From Cellulomonas sp. HZM (GTDB taxonomy: Bacteria > Actinomycetota > Actinomycetes > Actinomycetales > Cellulomonadaceae), in the NCBI RefSeq assembly GCF_000708885.1, contig NZ_JEOE01000005.1:1-64000 (forward strand): a stretch of 64,000 bases of DNA. The letters are read 5' to 3'. Position numbers and translations under genes: made by a program. Positions within the stretch are counted from its first letter, which is position 1. Each line of letters opens with the position of its first letter. The notes beneath the pieces were generated by a model. It was not told where the DNA came from and did no database searches. It saw only the letters and a program-made list of their open reading frames with translations. Shown in pieces: positions 26,601 through 34,504 of the stretch.

Positions 26601-27261
26601 CCCCGTGGTGGGGCCCTCGGTGCGGCGGCTCGTCTGGGTGTCCGGACCTGAGGGTGAGGAGGGCGGCGACGTGCGCGTCGTCTTCCGCCCCCTCGACGAC
26701 GGCAGCCTGACGGATGTCGACGACGAGCCGGTCGAGCTGGACCAGGCGCACCGCGTCCGGCTCGGTCACGGCAGCCTGCTCGGGCCCGAGCTGGGCCGGC
26801 GCTGGGTCGAGCACCTCGCCGACTACGAGGTCGCGCCGTTGTTCCAGCAGCTCGGCCGCGACGTCCACCTCCTCGACGAGAAGGCGCGCACCCGCAGCGA
26901 GCTCACGGACTTCCGGGGTCACGTGCTCGAGGCCTTCGCGCTGCGCAACCGGGCCACGCGACTCGGGTGGACGCGCGGTGCGCCGGAGGACGGTGGTTGG
27001 TTCTGGACGTACGACAAGCGGTTCCCGACGCTCGGCCTGGTCGCCCGCATCCGGTTCACGGGCAACTCGCTGCCCGAGGAGAACCGGCTCGTCGCGCTCG
27101 AGACGCTGTCGTTCGTGCGACGCTCACCTGAGGGCGAGGCGGCGCTGACGCTCGCCGACGTGCCCGCCGTCCTGCTCTCCGAGACGTGGCACGACGTGCG
27201 GACGATCGCCGCGGAAGGCGCAGGATTCGATCCGGACTGGGAGGAGCGGACGAGACCGTGA
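23692..27261 (+). CDS. DUF4132 domain protein (E. coli YehI/MolR type)
   Basis: A 1189-residue, largely helical cytosolic protein with HEAT-like segments in the middle (for example ARAASALLDGKAEVRLVAAQWLAVIADPQALAAL around 560-590). The C-terminal third carries the DUF4132 pattern: RTIPTAGFDELGAIELSYGPRSF, then DDWQTYLLEHPVVGPSVRRLVW, and a GGWFWTYDKRFPTLGLVARI end. No catalytic motif is obvious. The GTG at 23692 has an AGAGGG-like site. It heads a five-gene cassette (gaps or overlaps of -4 to +7 bp) with MoxR, DUF5682, vWA and SWIM proteins, the order seen in E. coli yehI-L-M-P-Q. It is possibly the substrate or effector of the MoxR/vWA machine (inference). Confidence 0.78.
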   Translation: MGWLRRKGRADDAPAAWADAVREVAPAFGAAGWVDWVLTGQGSPPPQVSTRLFGRREVGRPTALRTLYAGIGEVDVDVARRWARVLDATRPPYGILGELDGRRWHEEMLVHAAEATVRPAPLPITFDDLLRIGADDGVSPGDLVGSVLTLQPWARHIDPLRRELDRLPGLAEAFVEARAEVSAAIESGRPESRALALTLAATVLDDGQLATFADEIAIAAVARSSQVSAAAAPLVERLGREIVGPLRRAAVERAPAERSRALTLLLDRPDEREWALATAADDRSASVRAVGAQAAISTIAPPVTLEIPDSVPVVWGMSERDARAVAQTVVDRLTQRIDAHNAAARAREGRQSSHGSSTRPSVPPGAVGELTRALTSSEPPQVRPEQAWVDPYEVSSILEELADANRIDAPAAVAVLADLGMLSRQSVYALDPLLEVAERLHQVTAGPDLRTVQALLDGIGFDGRSLVWSMYARAYGRSLGRAWRDDDVWPFVATHLDWLFEQQAKQDSWDFDKLALYEAVATLPVRPDRLRDLLFAAALGGRKLERGRAQAVLADDPERSARAASALLDGKAEVRLVAAQWLAVIADPQALAALRTAWAKERQDVVRGALLDALVALGEPPESYLDPATTEARAQAFVAKGLPAALAWFDWDTLPEVRWEASGEQVPLTVLQWVCGTAVKTRSPEPDAMLRHHAALFEREGRRRLAVHILAAWLAEDVRPIPADEAYRQASDAARGSYGWYTRSPESAYFGMTVEQVAEAILPAYLRQPAGSAIASKGLLAVVAACGDRDVVAPAERYLKEWYGQRAAQGKALLGMLSWVEHPAATQLVLAVATRFRTKSFQDEALRLAQALADRRGWTIDELADRTIPTAGFDELGAIELSYGPRSFSARLMPDLSVQLRDPEQEVIKALPAPRQSDDAEQAAAAKKLLASARRDVRSIANLQQQRLYEAMCTERSWSVDDWQTYLLEHPVVGPSVRRLVWVSGPEGEEGGDVRVVFRPLDDGSLTDVDDEPVELDQAHRVRLGHGSLLGPELGRRWVEHLADYEVAPLFQQLGRDVHLLDEKARTRSELTDFRGHVLEAFALRNRATRLGWTRGAPEDGGWFWTYDKRFPTLGLVARIRFTGNSLPEENRLVALETLSFVRRSPEGEAALTLADVPAVLLSETWHDVRTIAAEGAGFDPDWEERTRP

Positions 27262-27268
27262 TGAGCCA

Positions 27269-28372
27269 GTGACGACGACAGCCGGGCACGAGGTCCTGCG
27301 CGAGCCCGCCGAGATCGCGTTCGCGGACGAGCTCGCCGCGCTCGCGAAGGGCTACCCCGGGGAGCGGCCCGTCGGGTGGCGGCTGACCCCGCGCGCCGTG
27401 CGTGCCTTCGTCGTCGGCGACGAGCGTCTCGGCGTACGCCGCAAGTTCTACGGCGACGACGCCCTCGTTGACCGCTGCGTCGTGACGCTCATGAGCAACC
27501 GCGGGCTCCTCCTCGTCGGTGAGCCCGGCACCGCCAAGTCGATGCTCTCGGAGCTGCTGGCGGCCGCGGTGTCGGGTGACTCGACGTGCACGGTCCAGGG
27601 CAGCTCCGGCACGACCCAGGACCAGATCACGTACTCGTGGAACTACGCGCTGCTGCTGGCCGAGGGCCCCACCCCGAAGGCGCTCGTCCGAGGTCCGCTC
27701 CATCGCGCGCTCGGTCATGGAGCCGTGTGCAGGTTCGAGGAGATCACGCGGGTCCAGCCGGAGATCCAGGACGTCCTGATCGGCGTGATGTCGGACAAGG
27801 TGCTGCACGTGCCGGAGCTGGACGGGCCGGATGCCATCGTGTTCGCCGGACGAGGCTTCAACGTCCTCGCGACCGCGAACCTCCGAGACCGCGGCGTGCA
27901 CGAGATGTCGAGCGCCCTCAAGCGACGGTTCAACTACGAGACGGTGCGCCCGATCCGCGACCGCGCGCTGGAGAGCCGCCTCGTCGTCGAGCAGACCTCC
28001 GACCTGCTCGCCCGCGCAGAGGTGCGCACGCGGCTCGCGCCGGACGTGGTCGACCTGCTCGTCACCGCGTTCCACGACCTGCGCGACGGCATGACGGCGG
28101 ACGGCGTCGTGGTCGAGCGGCCGACAGCCGTGATGAGCTCGGCGGAGGCGGTCGCCGTGGGTTACGCGGCCGCGCTCGACGCGCACTACTTCGGGAACGG
28201 CACGGCCGGCGGGCAGCACATCGCCCGGCAGCTCATCGGGACGGTCCTCAAGGACAACCCCGAGGACGGGGCCAAGCTGCGGCACTACTTCGACGTGGTC
28301 GTGCGGCCGCGGGCCAAGCGTGACGCGCGATGGAAGGCCGTGCTCGAGACAAGAGCCGAGCTCGACCGTTGA
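27269..28372 (+). CDS. MoxR-family AAA+ ATPase (YehL-like)
   Basis: A 367-residue AAA+ ATPase. Walker A is G84-E-P-G-T-A-K-S91. The Walker B region is C-R-F-E157-E158 followed by I-T-R-V-Q-P-E-I-Q-D, sensor 1 is V-L-A-T-A-N-L-R-D-R-G, and the Arg-rich A-L-K-R-R-F stretch is as in the MoxR group. MoxR ATPases form hexamers that, with a MIDAS-type vWA partner, remodel or insert metals into target proteins. The vWA partner is encoded two genes downstream. GTG start 7 bp after the DUF4132 stop. Confidence 0.88.
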   Translation: MTTTAGHEVLREPAEIAFADELAALAKGYPGERPVGWRLTPRAVRAFVVGDERLGVRRKFYGDDALVDRCVVTLMSNRGLLLVGEPGTAKSMLSELLAAAVSGDSTCTVQGSSGTTQDQITYSWNYALLLAEGPTPKALVRGPLHRALGHGAVCRFEEITRVQPEIQDVLIGVMSDKVLHVPELDGPDAIVFAGRGFNVLATANLRDRGVHEMSSALKRRFNYETVRPIRDRALESRLVVEQTSDLLARAEVRTRLAPDVVDLLVTAFHDLRDGMTADGVVVERPTAVMSSAEAVAVGYAAALDAHYFGNGTAGGQHIARQLIGTVLKDNPEDGAKLRHYFDVVVRPRAKRDARWKAVLETRAELDR

Positions 28373-30804
28373 GCTCGGCGGCCCTGCCCACGGGCGCCCG
28401 GGTGCGCGTGGTCGCGGCGCGACTGCTGACCGACGAGCTCGTCGTGATACCCGTCCGCCACCACAGCCCCGCGTGCGCGGCCGCCGTGCAGACCGCGATC
28501 CGGGAGGTCCGACCGTCTCGCGTGCTCGTCGAGGGCCCGCGCAGCTTCGACGCGTTCATCGACCTGCTGTGCCATCCCGAGGCCGAGCTGCCGCTCGCGG
28601 TCTACGCGTGGGCGCGGCCAGCCGGCAGACCGTCCGCCGGCGCGGAGCGCCATGGGGGGTACTACCCCTTCTGCGACTACTCGCCGGAGCTGGTCGCGAT
28701 CCGCGAGGCCCGGGCCGAGGGGATCCCGGTGGCGTTCTGCGACCTGGAGGTGGCCGAGCAGGCGGCTGTCGCGACGAGCAGCGTGCTGCCGGGCGACGGC
28801 TCGCTCCTCGTGGAGGACGAGTACGCGCACAGCCGGGCGCTCGCGGCGCTGGCCGCGCGGCTCGGATGCCGTGACCACGAAGACCTGTGGGAGCTGCTGT
28901 TCGAGGCGCCTGCCGCCGACCTCGAGGAGCACGTCGCACGGGTGGTCGCGTACTGCCTGCTGGCGCGCGACGACCTGTCGGACGCCGATCTGGCCGCGGA
29001 CGGTACGCAGCAGCGCGAGGCCGAGATGGCGTGGCACGTCCGTGCCGCGCTCGATCAGCGCCGATCGGGTGACGGTCCGGTGCTCGTCGTCCTCGGCGGC
29101 CTGCACGCGGTGGTCCTGCCCGACCTGGTCGACGATCCGCCGTCGCGCCCGCAGCCGGCGGTCGGCCCGACGGAACAGGGTGCCGCCCTCGTCCGGTACG
29201 CGTTCGAGCAGCTCGACCGGCTCAACGGTTACGCGAGCGGGATGACGTCGCCAGGCTGGCACCAACGCATCTGGGACGAGCGTCGGGCCGGGGCCGCGCC
29301 GGACGTCGCCCGCGGGCGCGCCACGCTGACGACGCTGCTCGATCTCGCCGACGTGCTGCGAGCCGGCCGGGGCACGCCGGTGTCGACCCCGACGCTCGCC
29401 GCGGCGCAGCGTCACACGCTCCTGCTCGCGGAGCTGCGGCAGCGGCCAGGCCCGCTCCGGTCCGACGTGCTCGACGCCGTGACCAGCTGCTTCGTCCAGG
29501 GCGACGTCGACACCGAAGGTCGGGCCGTGCTGGGCGCGGCGGCGGAGGTCCTCACGGGTCGCCGCATCGGCCGCGTCCCGCCGGGCGCCGGGACGCCGCC
29601 CCTCGTCCGCGACGCACTCGACCGGCTGCGCGAGCACCGCCTCGACACGGACGGTGTCGAGGCTCGGACCACCGCCCTCGACCTGTACCGCAACCCCGCC
29701 CACCGCCGCACGAGCCGGGTGCTGCACGGGCTCCGGCTGCTGGGCGTGCCGTTCGCGACGCACGTCGCCGGGCCCGACTTCGTCCGTGGGCGGGGCCTCG
29801 CGCGGTTGCAGGAGAAGTGGTCGTTGCTCTGGACGCCGGCGACCGAAGGGCGGCTCGTCGAGGTCTCGCTGCTCGGCTCCACGTTGCCCGAGGCGGTCAG
29901 GGCGCGGTTCGACGAGCTGCTCGCGGCCTCGACCGCGGACGGGCGGGTGCCCGAGAGCACGCAGGCAGCATCGTTGCTGGCGCAGGCCGCCGTCGTCGGC
30001 CTGCACGAGCAGGTCGGGGGCGTCCGGCAGCTCGTTGCGACGGCGCTGGGGGCTGAACCGTCGTTCGTGCGCGTGGTCGAGGCCGTGGGCACGCTGGCGC
30101 TGCTCGCCGAAGGCCGGGAGCCGCTCGAGCTGAGCGGGCCCGACGACCTGGGTGAGCTGATCGCTGCGGGCTACGCGCGGGCGCTCCACCTGGCGCGGCA
30201 GTTGCGGGGCGACGAGGAGCCGCCCGACCTCGTCGCGACCGCCCTGGCGCGGCTGCGTGAGCTGCTCGCCTCGTCGTCGGGATCCGGCCTGGACGGCGAG
30301 CTGTACTGGGCGACCGTCGACGAGCTGCGCCGGGAGCATGGGCGCGCGATCGTCAGGGGGGCGGCTGTGGGACTCGCCTCGGCCGCCGAACGACGCGACG
30401 CGGACGGCGTCGCGCGCGACGTCGCGGGGCACCTGTCCGGGTCGCTCCCCGTGCCCGAGGCGGTGGGGTTCGTCCGAGGGCTGCTCGGCACCGCGCGGGA
30501 GACGGCCTGGCACTCCACCGCGCTCGTCGAGGCGCTCGACGCGCGGCTCGCGGCCTGGGACGAGGCGACCTTCCTGGCCGCGCTCCCCGAGCTGCGGCTC
30601 GCGTTCGCCGCGCTCACGCCACGGGAGACGGATCGGGTCGCGGCCAACGTGGCGGCGGCGACCGGGGCGCCGGCGCCGGCCGTCGTCGTTCGACATGACG
30701 TGGACGCCGAGACGTTGCAGGCTCGCGCCGAGCTCTCGGTGGCGATCGCCGCCGCGCTGGGACGGGACGGCCTGGGTGGCTGGGTGCGCGAGGTGTCGTC
30801 GTGA
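28369..30804 (+). CDS. DUF5682 family protein (YehM-like)
   Basis: An 811-residue cytosolic protein of unknown function. The N-terminal part has V-I-P-V-R-H-H-S-P-A-C, V-L-V-E-G-P-R-S-F-D and GGYYPFCDYSPELVAIR motifs, shared by the YehM/DUF5682 group. The central and C-terminal parts are helical with Leu/Ala-rich repeats (VEISLLGSTLPEAV-type segment near 510). The TTG at 28369 overlaps the MoxR stop as TTGA and fits the 4-bp overlaps of the rest of the cassette. The in-frame ATG at 28330 is an alternative. Always found next to MoxR and vWA genes as far as I know. Confidence 0.75.
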   Translation: MSSAALPTGARVRVVAARLLTDELVVIPVRHHSPACAAAVQTAIREVRPSRVLVEGPRSFDAFIDLLCHPEAELPLAVYAWARPAGRPSAGAERHGGYYPFCDYSPELVAIREARAEGIPVAFCDLEVAEQAAVATSSVLPGDGSLLVEDEYAHSRALAALAARLGCRDHEDLWELLFEAPAADLEEHVARVVAYCLLARDDLSDADLAADGTQQREAEMAWHVRAALDQRRSGDGPVLVVLGGLHAVVLPDLVDDPPSRPQPAVGPTEQGAALVRYAFEQLDRLNGYASGMTSPGWHQRIWDERRAGAAPDVARGRATLTTLLDLADVLRAGRGTPVSTPTLAAAQRHTLLLAELRQRPGPLRSDVLDAVTSCFVQGDVDTEGRAVLGAAAEVLTGRRIGRVPPGAGTPPLVRDALDRLREHRLDTDGVEARTTALDLYRNPAHRRTSRVLHGLRLLGVPFATHVAGPDFVRGRGLARLQEKWSLLWTPATEGRLVEVSLLGSTLPEAVRARFDELLAASTADGRVPESTQAASLLAQAAVVGLHEQVGGVRQLVATALGAEPSFVRVVEAVGTLALLAEGREPLELSGPDDLGELIAAGYARALHLARQLRGDEEPPDLVATALARLRELLASSSGSGLDGELYWATVDELRREHGRAIVRGAAVGLASAAERRDADGVARDVAGHLSGSLPVPEAVGFVRGLLGTARETAWHSTALVEALDARLAAWDEATFLAALPELRLAFAALTPRETDRVAANVAAATGAPAPAVVVRHDVDAETLQARAELSVAIAAALGRDGLGGWVREVSS

Positions 30805-31925
30805 CGACGACCGACCGCTGGCGACTCGTGCTGGGCCGCTACGCGAGCGACCGGCTGCCGCCGCCGGGCGACGGTGCCGGGCTGCGCCGCGAGAGCGCGC
30901 TCGAGTACATGTACGGCCGCGAGTACCAGGGTCGGGACGGACGCGAGGACGACGACTCGCCACCCGCCGGGTCGCTGGCGGGGTCCGCGCCGTCCGTCGT
31001 CGACTGGCTGGGCGAGGTCCGGGAGCTGTTCCCGCGCGATGCGGTCGAGACCATCGAGCGGCACGCCCTCGACCGGTACGGGCTGACCGAGCTGGTCTCG
31101 GACCCGGACGTGCTCGCCCGCGTCGAGCCGAGCCAGGAGCTGCTCGCGACGCTCCTGTCGCTCAAGGGGCACCTCGACGAACGGGTGATCGGCGAGGTGC
31201 GTCGCATCGTGCGTGTCGTCGTGGACGAGCTGCGCGAACGGCTCGAGACCGAGGTCAGCCAGGCGCTCTCGGGTCGGCTCAGCCAGCACAGGCACGCGCC
31301 TGTCCCGTCGGCCGGAAGCTTCGATCCCCGGGCGACCGTCCGGGCCAATCTCCGGCACTGGGACGCCTCCACGGGGCGCCTCGTCGTCGAGCGGCCGCTG
31401 TTCCTCGAGCGCAACGTGCGGCGCGTGCCGTGGGAGGTGGTCCTGCTCGTCGACCAGAGCGGGTCGATGGTGAGCTCGGTGATCCACAGCGCCGTGATGG
31501 CAGGGATCCTGTCGGGGCTGCCGTCCTACCGGTTGCGTCTCGCGGTGTTCGACACGTCCGTCGTCGACCTCACGGACGTGGCGGGCGACCCGGTCGAGCT
31601 GCTCATGTCGGTACAGCTGGGCGGCGGGACGGACATCGCGCAGGCGGTCACGTACGCCGGCTCGATCGTCGAGAACCCGAGCCGCGCGGTGGTGGTCCTC
31701 GTCTCGGATCTCTGCGAGGGCGGCCCTCCGTCCGCGCTCGTCGCCGCGGTGCGTCGGCTCGTCGAGGCGCAGGTGACGACGATCGGGCTGGCGTCGCTGG
31801 ACGGCTCCGCCCATCCCTTCTACGACCGCCGGATGGCCGAGCGCCTGGTCGACGTGGGGATGCCGGTCGCCGCGCTCACACCGGGCCGCCTCGCGGCCTG
31901 GCTCGCCGAGGTGACCGCTCGATGA
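30801..31925 (+). CDS. vWA domain protein (YehP-like, MIDAS intact)
   Basis: A 374-residue protein. A helical N-terminal half (1-200) includes an acidic loop D-D-D-S-P-P. The C-terminal von Willebrand A domain has a complete metal-ion-dependent adhesion site: D218-Q-S-G-S-M223, T277-D278 in G-G-G-T-D, and S302-D303. It is expected to be the adaptor of the MoxR ATPase. The GTG at 30801 overlaps the DUF5682 stop (GTGA) and its own stop overlaps the SWIM gene start (ATGA), so expression is coupled. Confidence 0.87.
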   Translation: MTTTDRWRLVLGRYASDRLPPPGDGAGLRRESALEYMYGREYQGRDGREDDDSPPAGSLAGSAPSVVDWLGEVRELFPRDAVETIERHALDRYGLTELVSDPDVLARVEPSQELLATLLSLKGHLDERVIGEVRRIVRVVVDELRERLETEVSQALSGRLSQHRHAPVPSAGSFDPRATVRANLRHWDASTGRLVVERPLFLERNVRRVPWEVVLLVDQSGSMVSSVIHSAVMAGILSGLPSYRLRLAVFDTSVVDLTDVAGDPVELLMSVQLGGGTDIAQAVTYAGSIVENPSRAVVVLVSDLCEGGPPSALVAAVRRLVEAQVTTIGLASLDGSAHPFYDRRMAERLVDVGMPVAALTPGRLAAWLAEVTAR

Positions 31926-33934
31926 GCAGGCCCGGCGTGACGGATGCCGAGCGGGAGCTGGCGACCGTGCTCTCGCGCTACGACGATGCGGCGTGGGAGT
32001 CACTGGCGAACCGTGGCCTGCTCCGTCGGGCGCGCAAGGACCTCGAGTCGGTGCGGCCGCACCTGCTCCCGGGGCGCGACGGCGAGGTCCAGGTCGAGGT
32101 CGGCGACGCCGTCGTCCGGTTCGTCGGGCCCGGTCCCGCGTCGGCCGTGTGCTCCTGCCCGAGCCCCACGGTGTGCCGGCACGTCGTCGCCGCCGGCCTC
32201 TGGTTCGCCGGTCGGCCGGACGAGGCAGCAGCGACCGGGGTCGACGAGCCCGCCGACCTGCACGACGAGCTCATGGCTCTCGATGCGGCCGCTCTGATCG
32301 CGCATGCCGGCATCTCCGGGTACCGGTGGGCGCACCACGCTCTCGACGACGCCGATGTACCGCCCGACGTCTCGCGAGGCGTCTACCTCGCCGTCCGGTT
32401 CGGCATGCCGGCGGTCGAGGTCCGGTACCTCGGAGGCGGCCTGCCCGGTCTGCTGGTCGACGCGCCGGTCCGTGACATCGAGCGCTACCGCGTGGCCGCG
32501 GTGCTGGCGTGGCAGCGGGCGCACGGTCGCGTGCTCCCGCCTCCGCCGGGACCCGTGCGGGCGCCGAACGAGGCGGAGCAGTCGATGACGGCCTCCCGCG
32601 GACGGCTTCGTGGCACGGTGATCGAGCTGCTGCAGGACCTCGTCGAGATCGGCGTCTCGCACCCGTCGCCGGCGCTCCAGGACAGGCTCGTCACGGCGGC
32701 GGTCTGGGCGCAGGGCGTCGAGTACCACCGTCTCGCGAGAGGGCTGCGCCGTCTCGCCGACGAGGTCGACCTGCTCGTCGTCCGCTCGTCGGCGGCCGAC
32801 GACCTGCGGCTGCTCGACGAGCTGGCGCAGGTGCACGCGCTCGCCACGGCACTCGACGTCGCGGCCCGCGCCGGGACTGCACCACCGGCTCTGGTCGGCC
32901 GAGCGCGAGCGGACTTCGACGACGTCCGCAGGCTCGAGCTCGTCGGCCTCGGCTGTCTCCCGTGGCGCAGCGGCAGCGGCTACCACGGCCTCACGTGCGT
33001 CTTCTGGAGCCCGACGGCCGGCCGGATGCTCACGTGGACAGACGCCCGACCCTCAGACGTGGCCGGGTTCGACCCGCTCGCTCGCCCGTCACAGCCGGGG
33101 CCGTGGCCCGGTGTGGTCTCGCCCGCGCACACGGTCGGCACGCACCTGCTGCTCACGGGAGCGAGGGTGAGCGCCGGCGGACGCATCTCCGGTTCGGGCG
33201 TCACGTCAGCCCTCGTCGACGTGATGACGGCCGACGACATGATCGGTGTCGTCCCCGTGGTCGATCGCTGGTCGGACCTCGCTCCGAGCCGCCCCGCCGG
33301 GCTCCTCGACCCGGCCGAGGGATCGTCCGCGTGGACCGTGCTCCGCCCGACGACCGTGTCGCGTCCGGTGTGGGACGCGAGCTCCCAGCTGCTCCGGTGG
33401 GAGCTGGTCGACGCCGTGGGCGACCGCGTGCTCGTCCAGCTGCCGTGGTCGCGAGCGAACGCCACGGCGATCGGGCGGCTGGAGTCGCTCGGAGAGCTCC
33501 CGTCGGGGACATGCGTCGTGGCCCGCGTGCGCCGGGCGCACGGGGAGGTCGTCGCCGAGCCGTTGAGCCTCGTCCGCCTCGGAGACGACGGTCCTGGCCC
33601 GATCGACGCCCTGCACCTCGGGAGCGCAGGAGCCTCGACGCTCGTCGGTGCGATGCTCGCCGCTGCGGTCCCCGACCGCCTCGACGACCCGGACGCGGCG
33701 TCTGCGGTGCCGGCAGCGGTCGGAGCGCTGCGGACGCTGGTCGAGCGCCTTGCGCAGCGCGGCACCGCGGGCGCCGACGCGCGAACGCTCCGGACGCGTG
33801 TGGCCGACGCTCACACCGCGTTGCGTGACGTCGGCTTCACGCTCTTCGTCGCGCCGGATCCGAGCACGCCGCCGGCCGACCAGCTGCTGCGCTCTCTCTA
33901 CCTCGTGCAGCAGGTCGAGCGGGCGCTGCGATGA
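31922..33934 (+). CDS. SWIM zinc-finger protein (YehQ-like)
   Basis: A 670-residue protein with a SWIM motif C77-S-C79-(5)-C85-R-H87, a CxC...CxH zinc site typical of DNA- or protein-binding modules. Helical and beta-rich segments of unknown fold follow. In the YehQ family the SWIM motif also lies near the N terminus. Last gene of the cassette; the ATG overlaps the vWA stop. The gap after it (33935-34107) contains only short dyads such as TCTCGCGCGAGA near 33981-33994. Confidence 0.85.
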   Translation: MSRPGVTDAERELATVLSRYDDAAWESLANRGLLRRARKDLESVRPHLLPGRDGEVQVEVGDAVVRFVGPGPASAVCSCPSPTVCRHVVAAGLWFAGRPDEAAATGVDEPADLHDELMALDAAALIAHAGISGYRWAHHALDDADVPPDVSRGVYLAVRFGMPAVEVRYLGGGLPGLLVDAPVRDIERYRVAAVLAWQRAHGRVLPPPPGPVRAPNEAEQSMTASRGRLRGTVIELLQDLVEIGVSHPSPALQDRLVTAAVWAQGVEYHRLARGLRRLADEVDLLVVRSSAADDLRLLDELAQVHALATALDVAARAGTAPPALVGRARADFDDVRRLELVGLGCLPWRSGSGYHGLTCVFWSPTAGRMLTWTDARPSDVAGFDPLARPSQPGPWPGVVSPAHTVGTHLLLTGARVSAGGRISGSGVTSALVDVMTADDMIGVVPVVDRWSDLAPSRPAGLLDPAEGSSAWTVLRPTTVSRPVWDASSQLLRWELVDAVGDRVLVQLPWSRANATAIGRLESLGELPSGTCVVARVRRAHGEVVAEPLSLVRLGDDGPGPIDALHLGSAGASTLVGAMLAAAVPDRLDDPDAASAVPAAVGALRTLVERLAQRGTAGADARTLRTRVADAHTALRDVGFTLFVAPDPSTPPADQLLRSLYLVQQVERALR

Positions 33935-34107
33935 GCACCGCTTCCGGCGGGCGAGACCGTAGCCGACGTCGTGCGAGACTTCTCGCGCGAGAGGACGCGC
34001 GCAGTTTCCGTGCCGCGGGCAGCCGCTGCAACGGCGGCGGACGCGATGCACGGGCCGGGCTGACCCCATCCCGTCAACGGTCGACGACGACGACGAAGGA
34101 GACGACG

Positions 34108-34449
34108 ATGACCGACCTCACCGAGGCCGTACGGACCCAGCTCGAGGCGGCCCGTGCGTCGGCGCACGGGCGCGACGCGCAGCTCGTCGCGCACGACGGC
34201 GTGCTCCGGCAGACGGTCCTCGCACTGACCGCGGGGTCGGAGCTGGGCGAGCACAACTCCCCGCACGCCGCGAGCCTGCAGGTGCTCACGGGACGCGTGC
34301 GGGTGACGGGGCTCGACGAGTCCGAGGTCGCCGCGGGCCACCTCGTCGTGCTCACGCACGAGCGGCACGCGGTGCTCGCGCTCGAGGACTCGGTGTTCCT
34401 GCTGACGACCGTCACGAGCTTGGACGCGGACCAGCGCACGGACGGCTGA
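34108..34449 (+). CDS. cupin-domain protein
   Basis: A 113-residue single-domain cupin: L-G-E-H-N-S-P-H-A-A-S-L-Q-V-L-T-G-R-V-R (cupin motif 1 variant) followed by A-A-G-H-L-V-V-L-T-H-E-R-H-A-V. Two His of the first motif are present, so a metal could be bound. Small stand-alone cupins of this kind are often stress-related or quercetinase-like; no substrate can be inferred. GAAGGAG lies before the ATG at 34108. Confidence 0.8.
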   Translation: MTDLTEAVRTQLEAARASAHGRDAQLVAHDGVLRQTVLALTAGSELGEHNSPHAASLQVLTGRVRVTGLDESEVAAGHLVVLTHERHAVLALEDSVFLLTTVTSLDADQRTDG

Positions 34450-34453
34450 CCCG

Positions 34454-34475
34454 GACGGCGCCACAGGTGGCCGTC
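34454..34475 (+). terminator. possible terminator after the cupin gene
   Basis: GACGG-C-GCCAC pairs with GTGGC-CGTC with a small bulge, right after the stop codon. Weak evidence. Confidence 0.35.
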
Positions 34476-34504
34476 GCGAACCGGTTGCTGCCACCCTGGG
34501 GCTC

